Source: Burkholderiales bacterium (GTDB lineage Bacteria > Pseudomonadota > Gammaproteobacteria > Burkholderiales > SG8-41). From it: a stretch of DNA of 64,000 nt. The notes beneath the pieces were generated by a model, which saw only the letters and a list, made by a program, of their open reading frames with translations, searched no databases and was not told the DNA's origin. The stretch spans positions 1-64,000 of the forward strand of contig DATAJS010000013.1 in assembly GCA_036262035.1 (NCBI GenBank), given 5' to 3'. The translations under genes were made by a program, and so were the position numbers. Positions 10,338 through 18,230 of the stretch are shown in pieces; position 1 is the stretch's first letter; the number at the start of each line of letters is the position of its first letter.

Positions 10338-10396
10338 GTTTCGTTCTCCCGGTCTCAGTTACGGCCGTGGCCGGGTTTCCTTTATGACCTTTTTGC

Positions 10397-10636
10397 TCAC
10401 TCGTCGACCAGTTCCTCCGGCCGCTCGCGGCGGCGCTCCTCGGTGCGGCTCCAGGCGATGTAGCCGTGCGCCATGGCGTCGGTGAGGGCGTCGGCCAGGG
10501 TCTCCAGCTTCACCTCCGAGCGGTTCAGTTCGCCGCTGGCGCGCTTGGCCTGCCAATACCAGGTGTTGTCCGCGTGGTAAGCGAAGCTCCAGCGGGTCCT
10601 TCTTTCCTGCGTCGGAATCGATTCTGGCGTTCCCAT
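10397..10636 (-). CDS. Small hypothetical protein, 79 aa
   Basis: The gene starts at ATG 10636 preceded by GGGGAGG, a strong ribosome binding site. The product is hydrophilic and rich in Trp and Tyr in its first half (RWSFAYHADNTWYWQAKRAS), followed by a helix (LETLADALTDAMAHGYIAW) and a charged tail. That sequence-then-helix pattern resembles small soluble stress or phage-type hypothetical proteins, but no family can be named. It precedes the 82-aa gene on the same strand. The long gap upstream is occupied by tandem repeats. Confidence 0.6.
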   Translation of the reverse strand: MGTPESIPTQERRTRWSFAYHADNTWYWQAKRASGELNRSEVKLETLADALTDAMAHGYIAWSRTEERRRERPEELVDE

Positions 10637-10800
10637 CGGGGCCTCCCCATATCGTTTTGGACGGTCGAACGGTCAAGGGTAAGGCAAAACCGGACGCCGG
10701 TTGGGGGGATTTTTCCGGGTTTGGGGCAGGCCCATGGTCGGGGCGATGGGTCGGGGGCATGAGCGGACGGACCATGGATTCCGGATCGCGCCCTGCGGGC

Positions 10801-10920
10801 GCGTCCGGAATGACGGGGGGAGGGGCGTCCGGAATGACGGGGGGAGGGGCGTCCGAAATGGCGGGGGGAGGGGCGTCCGGAATGGCGGGGGAAGGTGCGT
10901 CTGGAATGACGGACTGGGGA
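10801..10920. repeat. 24-bp tandem repeat, five copies
   Basis: Five head-to-tail 24-bp units occupy this stretch; the first two are identical (GCGTCCGGAATGACGGGGGG plus AGGG), the next two carry one to four changes and the fifth is diverged. The array grows out of a dispersed palindromic element just upstream (ATGGATTCCGG...CCGGAATGACG, about 10781-10818). The surrounding 10637-11094 has no gene that I can support; it separates a minus-strand small gene from the plus-strand sigma factor gene and so must hold both promoters. Confidence 0.85.
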
Positions 10921-11094
10921 TGCCCGCCGGGCTCCCGCCCCCCCGCCGGCCCTTGTGGCCCCTCCCAACCCGGAATTGCGGCGGAAAACCCCCTCTGTTC
11001 CCCGGACCCCCGGTAGGCCGGTCGGATGACAATCCTTTCCACGATGACGCGGCGCCTCTCCCAACGCCGCCAACCACCGACCAGGACCGAAACG

Positions 11095-11808
11095 ATGGCT
11101 AATCTCTCGAATACCAAAGACGTCGAGCTGCGCGTGAAGACCCTCGCTCCCCTCGTCAACCGGATGGCCCGGCACATCGCCGCAGGCGTGCCCAGCTCGG
11201 TCGAGGTGGGCGACCTCGTCCAGTGCGGCATGATGGGCCTGTGGGACGCCGCCAAGCGCTACGAAGCGCAGGGCGCCGAGTTCGAGACCTACGCCACCCA
11301 CCGCATCCGCTACGCCATGCTCGACATGCTGCGCGACGGCGATTCGCTGCCCCGCAGCGTGCGCCGCAACCTGCGCCAGGTCGAATCCACGATCTCCAGG
11401 CTCGAGCAGCACTACGGCCGCGCGCCGACCGAGACCGAGATCGCCAAAACCATGGGCATGAAGCTCGCCGACTACCAGCGGCTGCTGCAGGAAGCCCGCG
11501 GCTACCAGATGCTGTCCTACGAGGACTTCACCGCCGAGGACGACGATTCGTTCCTCGACCGCTACGCGATCGACGAGCAGGCCGACCCGCTGCACATCCT
11601 CGAGGACCAGAGCCTGCGCGAGACGCTGGTCGACGCGATCGACGCCCTGCCCGAGCGCGAGAAGACCGTGATGGGCCTGTATTACGACAAGGACCTGACG
11701 CTCAAGCAGATCGGCGACGTGCTCGGCGTGACCGAGTCGCGCGTGTCGCAGATCCATACGCAGGCGATTGCGCGGCTGCGGGTGGCGATCAAGGGCGGCG
11801 CGAACTAA
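11095..11808 (+). CDS. fliA: RNA polymerase sigma-28 family factor (FliA-like)
   Basis: The 237-residue product has the sigma-70 layout of the FliA/WhiG group: region 2 (HIAAGVPSSVEVGDLVQCGM and the FETYATHRIRYAMLD core), region 3 (SLPRSVRRN...), and region 4 with a helix-turn-helix (LTLKQIGDVLGVTESRVSQI). FliA proteins direct RNA polymerase to class III flagellar and chemotaxis promoters and are held by the anti-sigma factor FlgM. The start at ATG 11095 is chosen because AGGA lies 8 nt upstream and the protein then begins like family members; an upstream in-frame ATG at 11026 adds an unrelated basic stretch. No flagellar, chemotaxis or flgM gene is in the window, so its target set here is uncertain. 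Confidence 0.85.
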   Translation: MANLSNTKDVELRVKTLAPLVNRMARHIAAGVPSSVEVGDLVQCGMMGLWDAAKRYEAQGAEFETYATHRIRYAMLDMLRDGDSLPRSVRRNLRQVESTISRLEQHYGRAPTETEIAKTMGMKLADYQRLLQEARGYQMLSYEDFTAEDDDSFLDRYAIDEQADPLHILEDQSLRETLVDAIDALPEREKTVMGLYYDKDLTLKQIGDVLGVTESRVSQIHTQAIARLRVAIKGGAN

Positions 11809-11822
11809 AAGTCAAAGTCAAA

Positions 11823-11891
11823 ATGGATCCCCGCCTCCGCGGGGACGACGCGAGCCGCGTCGAATGGATCCCCGCCTCCGCGGGGACGACG
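11823..11891. repeat. Two copies of a dispersed palindromic repeat (ATGGATCCCCGC type)
   Basis: Two near-identical units, each of the form ATGGATCCCCGCCTCCGCGG plus GGACGACG, lie 40 bp apart between the convergent fliA and surE genes. Each contains a CCCCGC...GCGGGG stem. The same family with a TTCCCGCCTTCGCGGGAA core occurs at 16854-16990, 28864-28946 and inside 43024-43200. They are intergenic repeats of the REP type and may end transcription here. Confidence 0.8.
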
Positions 11892-11904
11892 CACCGGCCG
11901 GCGC

Positions 11905-12636
11905 TTACAGCCGGTGACGCGTCTTCGCCGCCGCGAGCTCGTCGTGGTTGGTGAGGTCCAGCCTTAGCGGCGTGATCGACATGTAGCCGTGATCGACCGC
12001 ATAGCGGTCGGTGCCCTCTTCCGTCTCCTCGATCGGTATCACCGTGAACCAGTAGTGCTCGCGGCCCATGGGGTCCTTGCCGGGCACGACCTTGCCGTCG
12101 TACTGCTTCACGCTCTGCCGCGTCCAGCGCATGCCTTTGGGCTCGGTCATCGGGAAGTTCACGTTGACCAGCGTGAGCTTCTCGTCCGGCAGCAGCATCT
12201 CGAGCGCTTTCGCCGACCACTTCTTCAGCATCTCCCAGTCCGGCTCCTCTTCGCCCACCGGCGTCGAGAACGCGAAGCCTCGCATCCCGAACAGCACCGC
12301 CTGCTTCGCCGCGGCGAGCGTGCCCGAATGCCACAGCCCGTTGCCGAGATTCGGCCCGAGATTGATGCCCGAGAGCACCACGTCGACCTTGTCCCAGCCG
12401 TGGCTGCCGAGCGCGACGCAGTCGCCGGGCGTGCCGTTGACGCGCCACGCTTCGATGCCCCTCAGCGGCGTCTTCTTGATCGTCAGCGGCCGCGAGGCGG
12501 TGATCGCGTGGCTCGCCGAGGACATCTCCACGTCGGGCGCGACGACGCGCACGTCGCCGAACTGCTGCGCGACTTGCGCGAGCGCGCAGATGCCAGGGCT
12601 GTACACACCGTCATCGTTCGCTATGAGTATTCGCAT
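11905..12636 (-). CDS. surE: 5'/3'-nucleotidase SurE
   Basis: The 243-residue product begins MRILIANDDGVYSPGI, the metal-binding IANDDG signature of SurE, followed by the conserved VVAPDVEMSSASHAIT and VNGTPGDCVALG motifs and LSGINLGPNLGNGLWHSGTL. SurE removes phosphate from nucleoside mono- and polyphosphates and is linked to stationary-phase survival. The start at ATG 12636 has GGAGAAGAG upstream; longer in-frame starts add only an arginine-rich stretch. In many Proteobacteria surE sits with pcm, nlpD and rpoS; here it stands alone, divergent from a lipid kinase gene. Length and motifs are normal. Confidence 0.95.
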   Translation of the reverse strand: MRILIANDDGVYSPGICALAQVAQQFGDVRVVAPDVEMSSASHAITASRPLTIKKTPLRGIEAWRVNGTPGDCVALGSHGWDKVDVVLSGINLGPNLGNGLWHSGTLAAAKQAVLFGMRGFAFSTPVGEEEPDWEMLKKWSAKALEMLLPDEKLTLVNVNFPMTEPKGMRWTRQSVKQYDGKVVPGKDPMGREHYWFTVIPIEETEEGTDRYAVDHGYMSITPLRLDLTNHDELAAAKTRHRL

Positions 12637-12727
12637 GTCTCTTCTCCGCCTTAACCCGTTCACCCGTTCACGCCCTGGTATGTTTGTTGCACAAGGCGGT
12701 GACTATCCCCATCCGGACGCAATCTTC

Positions 12728-13648
12728 GTGCGCATCACGCTCATCCATAACCCCGGCGCGGGGGACGACGACCAGCCCGGCGGTGAGGAGCTTTCCGCTC
12801 TCATGCGCCGTCACGGCCATTCGGTGCGTTACCAGTCGGGCAAGGACAAGACGTGGACCGCGGTACTCGACGAGCCGGCGGATCTCTTCGTGGTCGCGGG
12901 CGGCGACGGCACCGTGGGGCGCGTCGCGAAGAAGGTGATCGGGCGCGACCTTCGGCTCGCGCCGCTGCCGCTCGGCACCGCGAACAACATCTCGAAGACG
13001 CTCGGCGTGACCGAGCTCACGCTCGACGAGATCGTCGACGGCTGGGCGCACGCGAAGGTGCTCTCCTTCGACGCCGGCGTGGCGACGGGGCCGTGGGGCT
13101 CGCGCTATTTCATGGAAGCGTTCGGCGTGGGGCTCTTCGCGCGCACGCTGCCCGTCGCCGATCGCAGCAAAACGCTCAGGCAACTGAACGACGCCGACGA
13201 GAAGGTGCGCACCGCGGTGAAGATGCTGCGCGACCGTCTGCACGACTGTCCGCATCATCGCCTCGACCTGAAGCTCGACGGGCAGCATCTCTCCGGCGAC
13301 TACGTGCTGTTCGAAGCGATGAACATGGAGTTCGTCGGGCCGAATCTCTATCTCGCGCCCGACATGGATCCCGACGACGGCATGCTCGACGTCGTGCTCG
13401 TCACCGCCGCGGAGCGCGACGCGCTCGAGGAGCCGCTCGACAACTGGAAGGAAGGCGAGGACCATGTTCCCGACCTCCCGCGCATCCGCGCGAGCAACGT
13501 CGAGCTCGAATGGACCGGCTATCCCGTCCACATCGACGACGAGGCGTGGCCGCCCGAAGGCGAGAAAGTGGAAGCGGCGCCGAAGACCGAGATCGAGCTC
13601 AACGTCGAGCACGACGCGGTGAAGTTCGTCGCGCCTTCCGCGGCCTGA
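12728..13648 (+). CDS. Diacylglycerol kinase-like lipid kinase
   Basis: The product (306 aa from GTG 12728) begins VRITLIHNPGAGDD and carries the DAGK catalytic-domain signatures: nucleotide-binding VAGGDGTVGRVA and PLGTANNIS, then the substrate-side beta-sandwich domain with FEAMNMEFVGPNLYLAPDMD. Such enzymes phosphorylate diacylglycerol or related lipids at the inner membrane face. The GTG start matches family N termini; ATG 12680 would add 16 residues and neither has a strong ribosome binding site. The C-terminal acidic tail (HIDDEAWPPEGEKVEAAPKT) is usual. The HD-domain gene follows after only 3 bp, so the two are likely co-transcribed. Confidence 0.85.
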   Translation: MRITLIHNPGAGDDDQPGGEELSALMRRHGHSVRYQSGKDKTWTAVLDEPADLFVVAGGDGTVGRVAKKVIGRDLRLAPLPLGTANNISKTLGVTELTLDEIVDGWAHAKVLSFDAGVATGPWGSRYFMEAFGVGLFARTLPVADRSKTLRQLNDADEKVRTAVKMLRDRLHDCPHHRLDLKLDGQHLSGDYVLFEAMNMEFVGPNLYLAPDMDPDDGMLDVVLVTAAERDALEEPLDNWKEGEDHVPDLPRIRASNVELEWTGYPVHIDDEAWPPEGEKVEAAPKTEIELNVEHDAVKFVAPSAA

Positions 13649-13651
13649 AGC

Positions 13652-14164
13652 ATGAACGATTCGCGGCCGCCGCATCCCGATCTCGGCCAGTCGATCGAGA
13701 TCATGCGCAAGGCCCACGAAGGCCAGCTCGACAAATGCGGCCGGCCTTATTACCTGCATCCGCTGCGCGTCGCGATGCGGCTGGTTCACTGCACGCCTGA
13801 AGAGCGGCATGCGGCGCTACTGCACGACGTGGTCGAAGACACGCCTCTTACTCTGGAAGACCTGCGAGCGCTCGGCTATGGCGAGGCGGTTTTAGAGCTT
13901 GTGGACCTGCTCACGCGGCGCATGCCGCAGAAGGAAAGCCACCGCGAGTACCTGGAGCGCATCGTCGCGAGCCGTAATGTCAAAGCCCTACGCGTGAAGC
14001 TCGCCGACGTCATCGACAACATGAACCCCGCCCGCTCGCGCGAGCTGCCGCCGGAGCATCGAGGGATGCAGCAGCGGTTTCAACGGGACCTGGAGCGAGT
14101 CGTGGAGGCGTTGCGGGAGCTCGGGGATGAGCTTTCCGGGACGATCGTGCGGGGGGATTTGTAG
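13652..14164 (+). CDS. HD-domain phosphohydrolase resembling small alarmone (ppGpp) hydrolases
   Basis: The 170-residue protein has the layout of the RelA/SpoT hydrolase domain: early H36 in YYLHPLRVA, the HD pair H58-D59 in ALLHDVVEDT, and a late Asp in KLADVIDNM. These residues bind the metal that removes the 3'-pyrophosphate of ppGpp in SpoT and MESH1 type enzymes. There is no synthetase, TGS or ACT domain, so it would be hydrolase-only. Family members usually read KLADRLHN at the last motif; VID here is a deviation near the guanine pocket and may shift substrate preference. It lies 3 bp after the lipid kinase gene. Confidence 0.8.
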   Translation: MNDSRPPHPDLGQSIEIMRKAHEGQLDKCGRPYYLHPLRVAMRLVHCTPEERHAALLHDVVEDTPLTLEDLRALGYGEAVLELVDLLTRRMPQKESHREYLERIVASRNVKALRVKLADVIDNMNPARSRELPPEHRGMQQRFQRDLERVVEALRELGDELSGTIVRGDL

Positions 14165-14188
14165 CGCGCCGCCTATTAAACTGTGGCG

Positions 14189-15022
14189 ATGCTGCTCAAG
14201 AGCCTGCTCAAGAACCTCACGCCGACGTCCGGCAGGACCGACGCCGCCGCGCTCTATATCGACCTGCTGAAGAAGTGCGTGAGCAACGCGATCTACGACG
14301 ACGACCTCGACCTCATGCGCGGCAAGCTTGCGCCGGACGAGCGGTCGGGTGCGTTGCGGTCGGTGGAGGCGGCGCCCGCGAGCGCCAACGCGAAGTATCA
14401 CGGCTTCATCTGGCCTTCGCGCGCGCACACGATGATCGGCATGCCGCGCCTCGACAACCTCCAGGAATGCACGGAGCGCGTGCTGGCCGACGGCGTGCCG
14501 GGCGATTTCATCGAGACCGGCGTCTGGCGCGGCGGCGCGAGCATCTTCATGCGGGGCATCCTCAAGGCTCACGGCGTGCGCGACCGCGTCGTGTGGGTGG
14601 CCGACTCCTTTCGCGGGCTGCCCGCAGCGGACCACGAGCGCTATCCGGGCGAAAGCACGGCGAACCTGCACATGGCCGGCGATCTTGCGGTGTCGCTCGA
14701 GCAGGTGCGCGGGAATTTCGAGCGCTACGATCTGCTCGACGATCAGGTGCGCTTCCTCGAAGGCTGGTTCCGCGACACGCTGCCGACGGCGCCGCTCGAG
14801 CGCCTGGCGGTGATGCGGCTCGACGGAGATCTCTACGAATCGACGATGGACGGGTTGGTGCACCTGTATTCGAAGCTTTCCAGCGGCGGCTTCGTCATCG
14901 TCGACGACTACAACGCGCTGGACTGCTGTAATGCCGCCGTCCACGACTTTCGCTCGCGGGAAGGCGTCACGGGGAAGCTGGAGCTCATTTCGGGCGCCGG
15001 GGCTTACTGGAGAAAAGCCTGA
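14189..15022 (+). CDS. TylF/MycF-like macrocin O-methyltransferase family protein
   Basis: This 277-residue protein matches the TylF family pattern: GDFIETGVWRGGASIFMRGI (SAM-binding loop), VWVADSFRGLP, VRFLEGWFRDTLP, LAVMRLDGDLYESTMDGL and GGFVIVDDYNALDCCNAAV, the last two providing the acidic residues for metal and sugar hydroxyl binding. TylF/MycF methylate sugar hydroxyls, but bacterial homologues outside antibiotic clusters often modify surface sugars. The start may be ATG 14189 or GTG 14183; neither has a strong ribosome binding site. It follows the HD-domain gene by about 25 bp. No glycosyltransferase or antibiotic genes accompany it. Confidence 0.85.
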   Translation: MLLKSLLKNLTPTSGRTDAAALYIDLLKKCVSNAIYDDDLDLMRGKLAPDERSGALRSVEAAPASANAKYHGFIWPSRAHTMIGMPRLDNLQECTERVLADGVPGDFIETGVWRGGASIFMRGILKAHGVRDRVVWVADSFRGLPAADHERYPGESTANLHMAGDLAVSLEQVRGNFERYDLLDDQVRFLEGWFRDTLPTAPLERLAVMRLDGDLYESTMDGLVHLYSKLSSGGFVIVDDYNALDCCNAAVHDFRSREGVTGKLELISGAGAYWRKA

Positions 15023-15082
15023 CCGTCGTGCGAGCGGCCGTTCGAAGGGCGCGTTTGCGTTGCGCGCCCCCTCGCCCCTGCG

Positions 15083-16054
15083 TCAACCTTTCGGCTGTAT
15101 CGCCCCGCTCTCCTTGAGCAGCTTGCGCCAGTGCTCGGTCTGGCTCTGGAGAAACCTGAGGAAGTCCGCGGGCGAGGTGCCGGCGGCTTCGGCGCCGACC
15201 GCGATCATCTTCTCCTGGAGCTCCGGATCCTTCAGCGCCTTGACGACGTCGGCGTTGATGCGCGCGACGATGTCCTTGGGCGTCTTCGGCGGCAGGTTCA
15301 TGCCGTACCAGCCGAGGAGCTCGAAGCCGGGCACGGTGTCGGCGACCGGCGGCACGCCGGGCACGAGCTTGGTCGGCTGCTTGTAGGTCACGCCCAGCAC
15401 GCGGATGCGTCCGCCCGCCGTGAACGCCGGCAGCGACGGCGCCGCCGGGCAGTAGATGTGGATCTGGCCGCCGATCAGGTCGGCGAGCGTCGCGGACGTG
15501 GCCTTGTAAGGCACGTGCGTCATCTTCAGCCCCGTCAGCGCATTGAACGATTCGAGGCAGAGGTGCGACGACCCCCATTGGCCGCCGGATCCGAACAGCA
15601 ACTGTCCCTGACGCGCCCTGGCGTAGGCGATCCATTCGGCCACCGACTTCACCGGCAGCGAAGCGTTCACCACGAGCGCGAACGGCGTCGTCCCGACGAG
15701 CGTCACCGCCTCGGTCTCGGTCGCGAGCTGGAGACGCTGGTACATGAGCGTGCTGATGAGCTGCGTCATCGTGGACAGGAACATCGTGTGCCCGTCGGGC
15801 GCGGACTTCACCAGGGTCTCGATCGCGATGAGGCCGGTCGCGCCGGTGCGGTTGTCGATCACCACCGGCTGGCCCCAGAGGTCGGTGAGCTTCGCGCCGA
15901 GGAGGCGCGCGATGACGTCGGGCGCCGAGCCCGGGCCGTTGGCGACGATCATGCGCACGGGGCGCGTCGGGAACTGCGGACCCGAAGCGCGCTGCGCCGC
16001 CATCGCGTCGATCGAGCCGATCAGAAGCGCGCACAAGAACAGTCCGGTTTTCAT
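15083..16054 (-). CDS. Bug-family periplasmic solute receptor (tripartite tricarboxylate transporter type)
   Basis: The 323-residue product starts with a signal peptide (MKTGLFLCALLIGSIDAMAA) and has the Bug/TctC pattern: FPTRPVRMIVANGPGSAPD, VVIDNRTGATGLIA, APDGHTMFL, MTHVPYKATSATLADLIGGQ and a PPKTPKDIVARIN C-terminal block. Bug proteins bind carboxylates or amides in the periplasm and usually serve TctAB or act as orphan sensors. No tctA or tctB is adjacent, so this is an orphan receptor, as is common in Burkholderiales. The gene follows an alpha/beta hydrolase gene on the same strand by 5 bp, so the receptor and hydrolase may share a substrate pathway. The start at 16054 is chosen because it begins the signal peptide. 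Confidence 0.93.
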   Translation of the reverse strand: MKTGLFLCALLIGSIDAMAAQRASGPQFPTRPVRMIVANGPGSAPDVIARLLGAKLTDLWGQPVVIDNRTGATGLIAIETLVKSAPDGHTMFLSTMTQLISTLMYQRLQLATETEAVTLVGTTPFALVVNASLPVKSVAEWIAYARARQGQLLFGSGGQWGSSHLCLESFNALTGLKMTHVPYKATSATLADLIGGQIHIYCPAAPSLPAFTAGGRIRVLGVTYKQPTKLVPGVPPVADTVPGFELLGWYGMNLPPKTPKDIVARINADVVKALKDPELQEKMIAVGAEAAGTSPADFLRFLQSQTEHWRKLLKESGAIQPKG

Positions 16055-16059
16055 GGCGG

Positions 16060-16830
16060 CTACCGCGCGACGGCGTCGATCAGCCGGTTCACTTCCCGGA
16101 CGAAGAGCGGCGGATCGTCGATCATCGGGAAGTGACCGCACTCGGGCAGCACCGCGACGTTGGCCTGCCCCACCGCCTCGTCATACGGGCCGCGGTTGGC
16201 GACGACGTTGCCTTTGGCGCCCATCATCACCGCAGTCGGGCACTTCAGCGCCTTCAGCGCGCCGAAATGGTCGAACTCCTGCATCGCCCACATCACGTCG
16301 ACCATCGTCCACGCACCGGCCTTGTTGCGGTCGGTGTTCCAGCGTTTCAGCAGCTCCGGCGTGGCGTTGCGAAAGCGCGGCTCGATCTCGTCGAGGTCCT
16401 GCGTGGGCTGGCTGTAGGTCGCCTCGATGCGCGGCCAGGTCTTGTCCCAGTCGTCACGAGTTCGCAGCGGCGTTTCGGAGACGACGACGCCGTACATGCG
16501 CGCGCCGCGATCGCGCGCGAGCGCGAGGCAGATCGAGCCGCCGACCGAGTCGCCGGCGACCGCGGCTTTCTCGATCTTCAGGGCGTCCATGAAGGCGACG
16601 ACGGCCTGCGCGTATTTCTCGATGGAGGTGTGGGCGGTGATGCGGTCGGAGTCGCCGTGTCCCGGCATGTCGATCGCGAACACGTGCCAGCGTTGCGCGA
16701 AGCTCGCGATGACCTCTTCGTACTGGTAGGCCGAGGCGCCGTTGCTGTGGAGCAGGATGAGCGGCTGGCGATTGCCGGCTTCGAGGTAGTGGATGCGGCC
16801 CTGGGACGTGTTCGCGAAACCGTGTTTCAT
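16060..16830 (-). CDS. Alpha/beta hydrolase
   Basis: The 256-residue protein has the alpha/beta-hydrolase pattern: ILLHSNGAS oxyanion strand, FAIDMPGHGDSD, nucleophile elbow GDSVGG (Ser95) and a C-terminal ECGHFPMIDDP supplying His233. It looks cytosolic, without a signal. Substrate is unknown; homologous folds hydrolyse esters, epoxides, C-C bonds in aromatic degradation, or haloalkanes. GGGAG upstream supports ATG 16830. It is 5 bp from the downstream Bug receptor gene, suggesting an uptake-plus-hydrolysis pair. Confidence 0.88.
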   Translation of the reverse strand: MKHGFANTSQGRIHYLEAGNRQPLILLHSNGASAYQYEEVIASFAQRWHVFAIDMPGHGDSDRITAHTSIEKYAQAVVAFMDALKIEKAAVAGDSVGGSICLALARDRGARMYGVVVSETPLRTRDDWDKTWPRIEATYSQPTQDLDEIEPRFRNATPELLKRWNTDRNKAGAWTMVDVMWAMQEFDHFGALKALKCPTAVMMGAKGNVVANRGPYDEAVGQANVAVLPECGHFPMIDDPPLFVREVNRLIDAVAR

Positions 16831-16853
16831 CGACTACTCCCTAGAACGTCAAA

Positions 16854-16990
16854 ATGGATTCCCGCCTTCGCGGGAATGACGCCGCGAATTTCCCGCCTTC
16901 GCGGGAATGACGGCGAGAGCTTCCCACCTTCGCGGGAATGACGGCTCAGGTCGTCATTCCCGACCCGCGCAAGCGGGATCGGGAATCCAT
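16854..16990. repeat. Cluster of four palindromic repeats (TTCCCGCCTTCGCGGGAA family)
   Basis: Three direct units with the core CCCGCCTTCGCGGGAATGAC lie at about 16854-16880, 16889-16912 and 16921-16943. A fourth unit in inverse orientation, with a larger stem, spans 16951-16990 and abuts the stop codon of the flavin oxidoreductase gene. Such REP-like clusters often limit read-through between transcription units. Confidence 0.88.
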
Positions 16991-16991
16991 T

Positions 16992-18116
16992 TCAGGCCGC
17001 GACAGCGGCCTTCTGGCCGGGCTTTCCGATCGCGGCGTTGACGCGCGGCATCACCTCGGTCGCCATCAGCTCCATCGACCGGCGTGCGAGCCGCGGATCG
17101 ACGTAATCCATGCCCGCGTACACGATCTCGCCGAAGTCGCCGGCTTCCTCGCGCAGCTTCAGGATCTCGTCGGCGACCTTGCTCGGCGTGCCGTGGATCA
17201 CGAGGTTATCGAGGATGTAATCCTCGGTGATCTCGGAGTCCGGCTGCTCGCGCGCGTTCTTGAACACCGCGTCGCGGCCGCCGAGCTTCATCTTGGTGTA
17301 CATCTGCTGCCAGTAGAAGCGGTACGGGCTCGCCGAGTCCTCGATCGCGTAGCGGCGCGCGGTCGCGTCGTCGTCGGCGACGAAGATCGTGCGCGCGACG
17401 CGCCAGTCGTTGAGGTCCGGCGTCTGGCCGACCTCCTGTTTCCCCTTGGTGTAGTTCTGCCAGTGGCTCGGCAGCCACTTGGCCAGCAGGAAGTTGGCGG
17501 ACAGGGGATGGAAGTCTTTCTTGCCCATCTCGATCACGCCTTTCGAGAACGGCGCGACGACGGTGCCGACGATCTCGGGGCGCGGCTGCTGGTAAGGCTT
17601 GTAGAGATGGCCGCGGCCGATCGAGAGCTCGCGCTGGGTCGCGGTGGTGACCTTGTAACGGTTGCCGGGGATGTCGATGTCGTACGGCGTGTCGCGCTTC
17701 CAGATCTCGAGGATGACTTCGATGCAGTCCTCGAACATCTTCTGCCGGTTCTCGTTGATCGTGCCCAGCGCCTCGGCGTCGCAGCGCAGCGCCCCCGCGC
17801 TGATGCCGAAGATGAAGCGCCCCTTGGCAAGATGGTCGAACATCGCGGCGTGCGAGGCGATCATCACCGGGTGCCACTGCGAGAGATTGCTGGTGCCGGT
17901 GGCGAGCTTGATGTTCCTGGTGTCCGAGATCAGCGTCGCAAGGAACAGCATGCTGCTCGTGATGTTCTCGGTGTTCTCGGTCAGGTGCTCGCCGACGAAC
18001 GCGTCGTAGAAGCCGAGCTTGTCCGCGAGGATGATCGCGTCGCGGTCCTCCTGCAGCGTCTCCGTCGGGCTGCGGTGCTGCGGGTGCATGGGCATCGTGA
18101 AATAGCCGAGTCGCAT
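16992..18116 (-). CDS. LLM-class flavin-dependent oxidoreductase (luciferase-like)
   Basis: The 374-residue product has the bacterial luciferase-like TIM-barrel pattern: MRLGYFTMPMHP, LADKLGFYDAFVGEHLTE, the TSNLSQWHPVMIASHAAMFDH region and GRFIFGISAGAL. These enzymes use reduced FMN, often supplied by a separate reductase, to oxidise alkanes, amines, sulfonates or aldehydes. No flavin reductase gene is adjacent, so the substrate cannot be named. GGGAGG upstream supports ATG 18116. The 3' end touches a palindromic repeat cluster. Confidence 0.9.
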   Translation of the reverse strand: MRLGYFTMPMHPQHRSPTETLQEDRDAIILADKLGFYDAFVGEHLTENTENITSSMLFLATLISDTRNIKLATGTSNLSQWHPVMIASHAAMFDHLAKGRFIFGISAGALRCDAEALGTINENRQKMFEDCIEVILEIWKRDTPYDIDIPGNRYKVTTATQRELSIGRGHLYKPYQQPRPEIVGTVVAPFSKGVIEMGKKDFHPLSANFLLAKWLPSHWQNYTKGKQEVGQTPDLNDWRVARTIFVADDDATARRYAIEDSASPYRFYWQQMYTKMKLGGRDAVFKNAREQPDSEITEDYILDNLVIHGTPSKVADEILKLREEAGDFGEIVYAGMDYVDPRLARRSMELMATEVMPRVNAAIGKPGQKAAVAA

Positions 18117-18230
18117 GGACCAACCTCCCTGGATTCGATGCGGCCGATTATCCCCGGTGCAGCCCGCGCTACAAATGCGCCTCGCGGTAAAACACTTTTT
18201 CCGGATTGGCTCAAATAGCCGTGCGGAAAG

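Noticed and set aside
10801-10920. CRISPR array in the 24-bp tandem repeat
   Set aside because: Repeats are head to tail without spacers.
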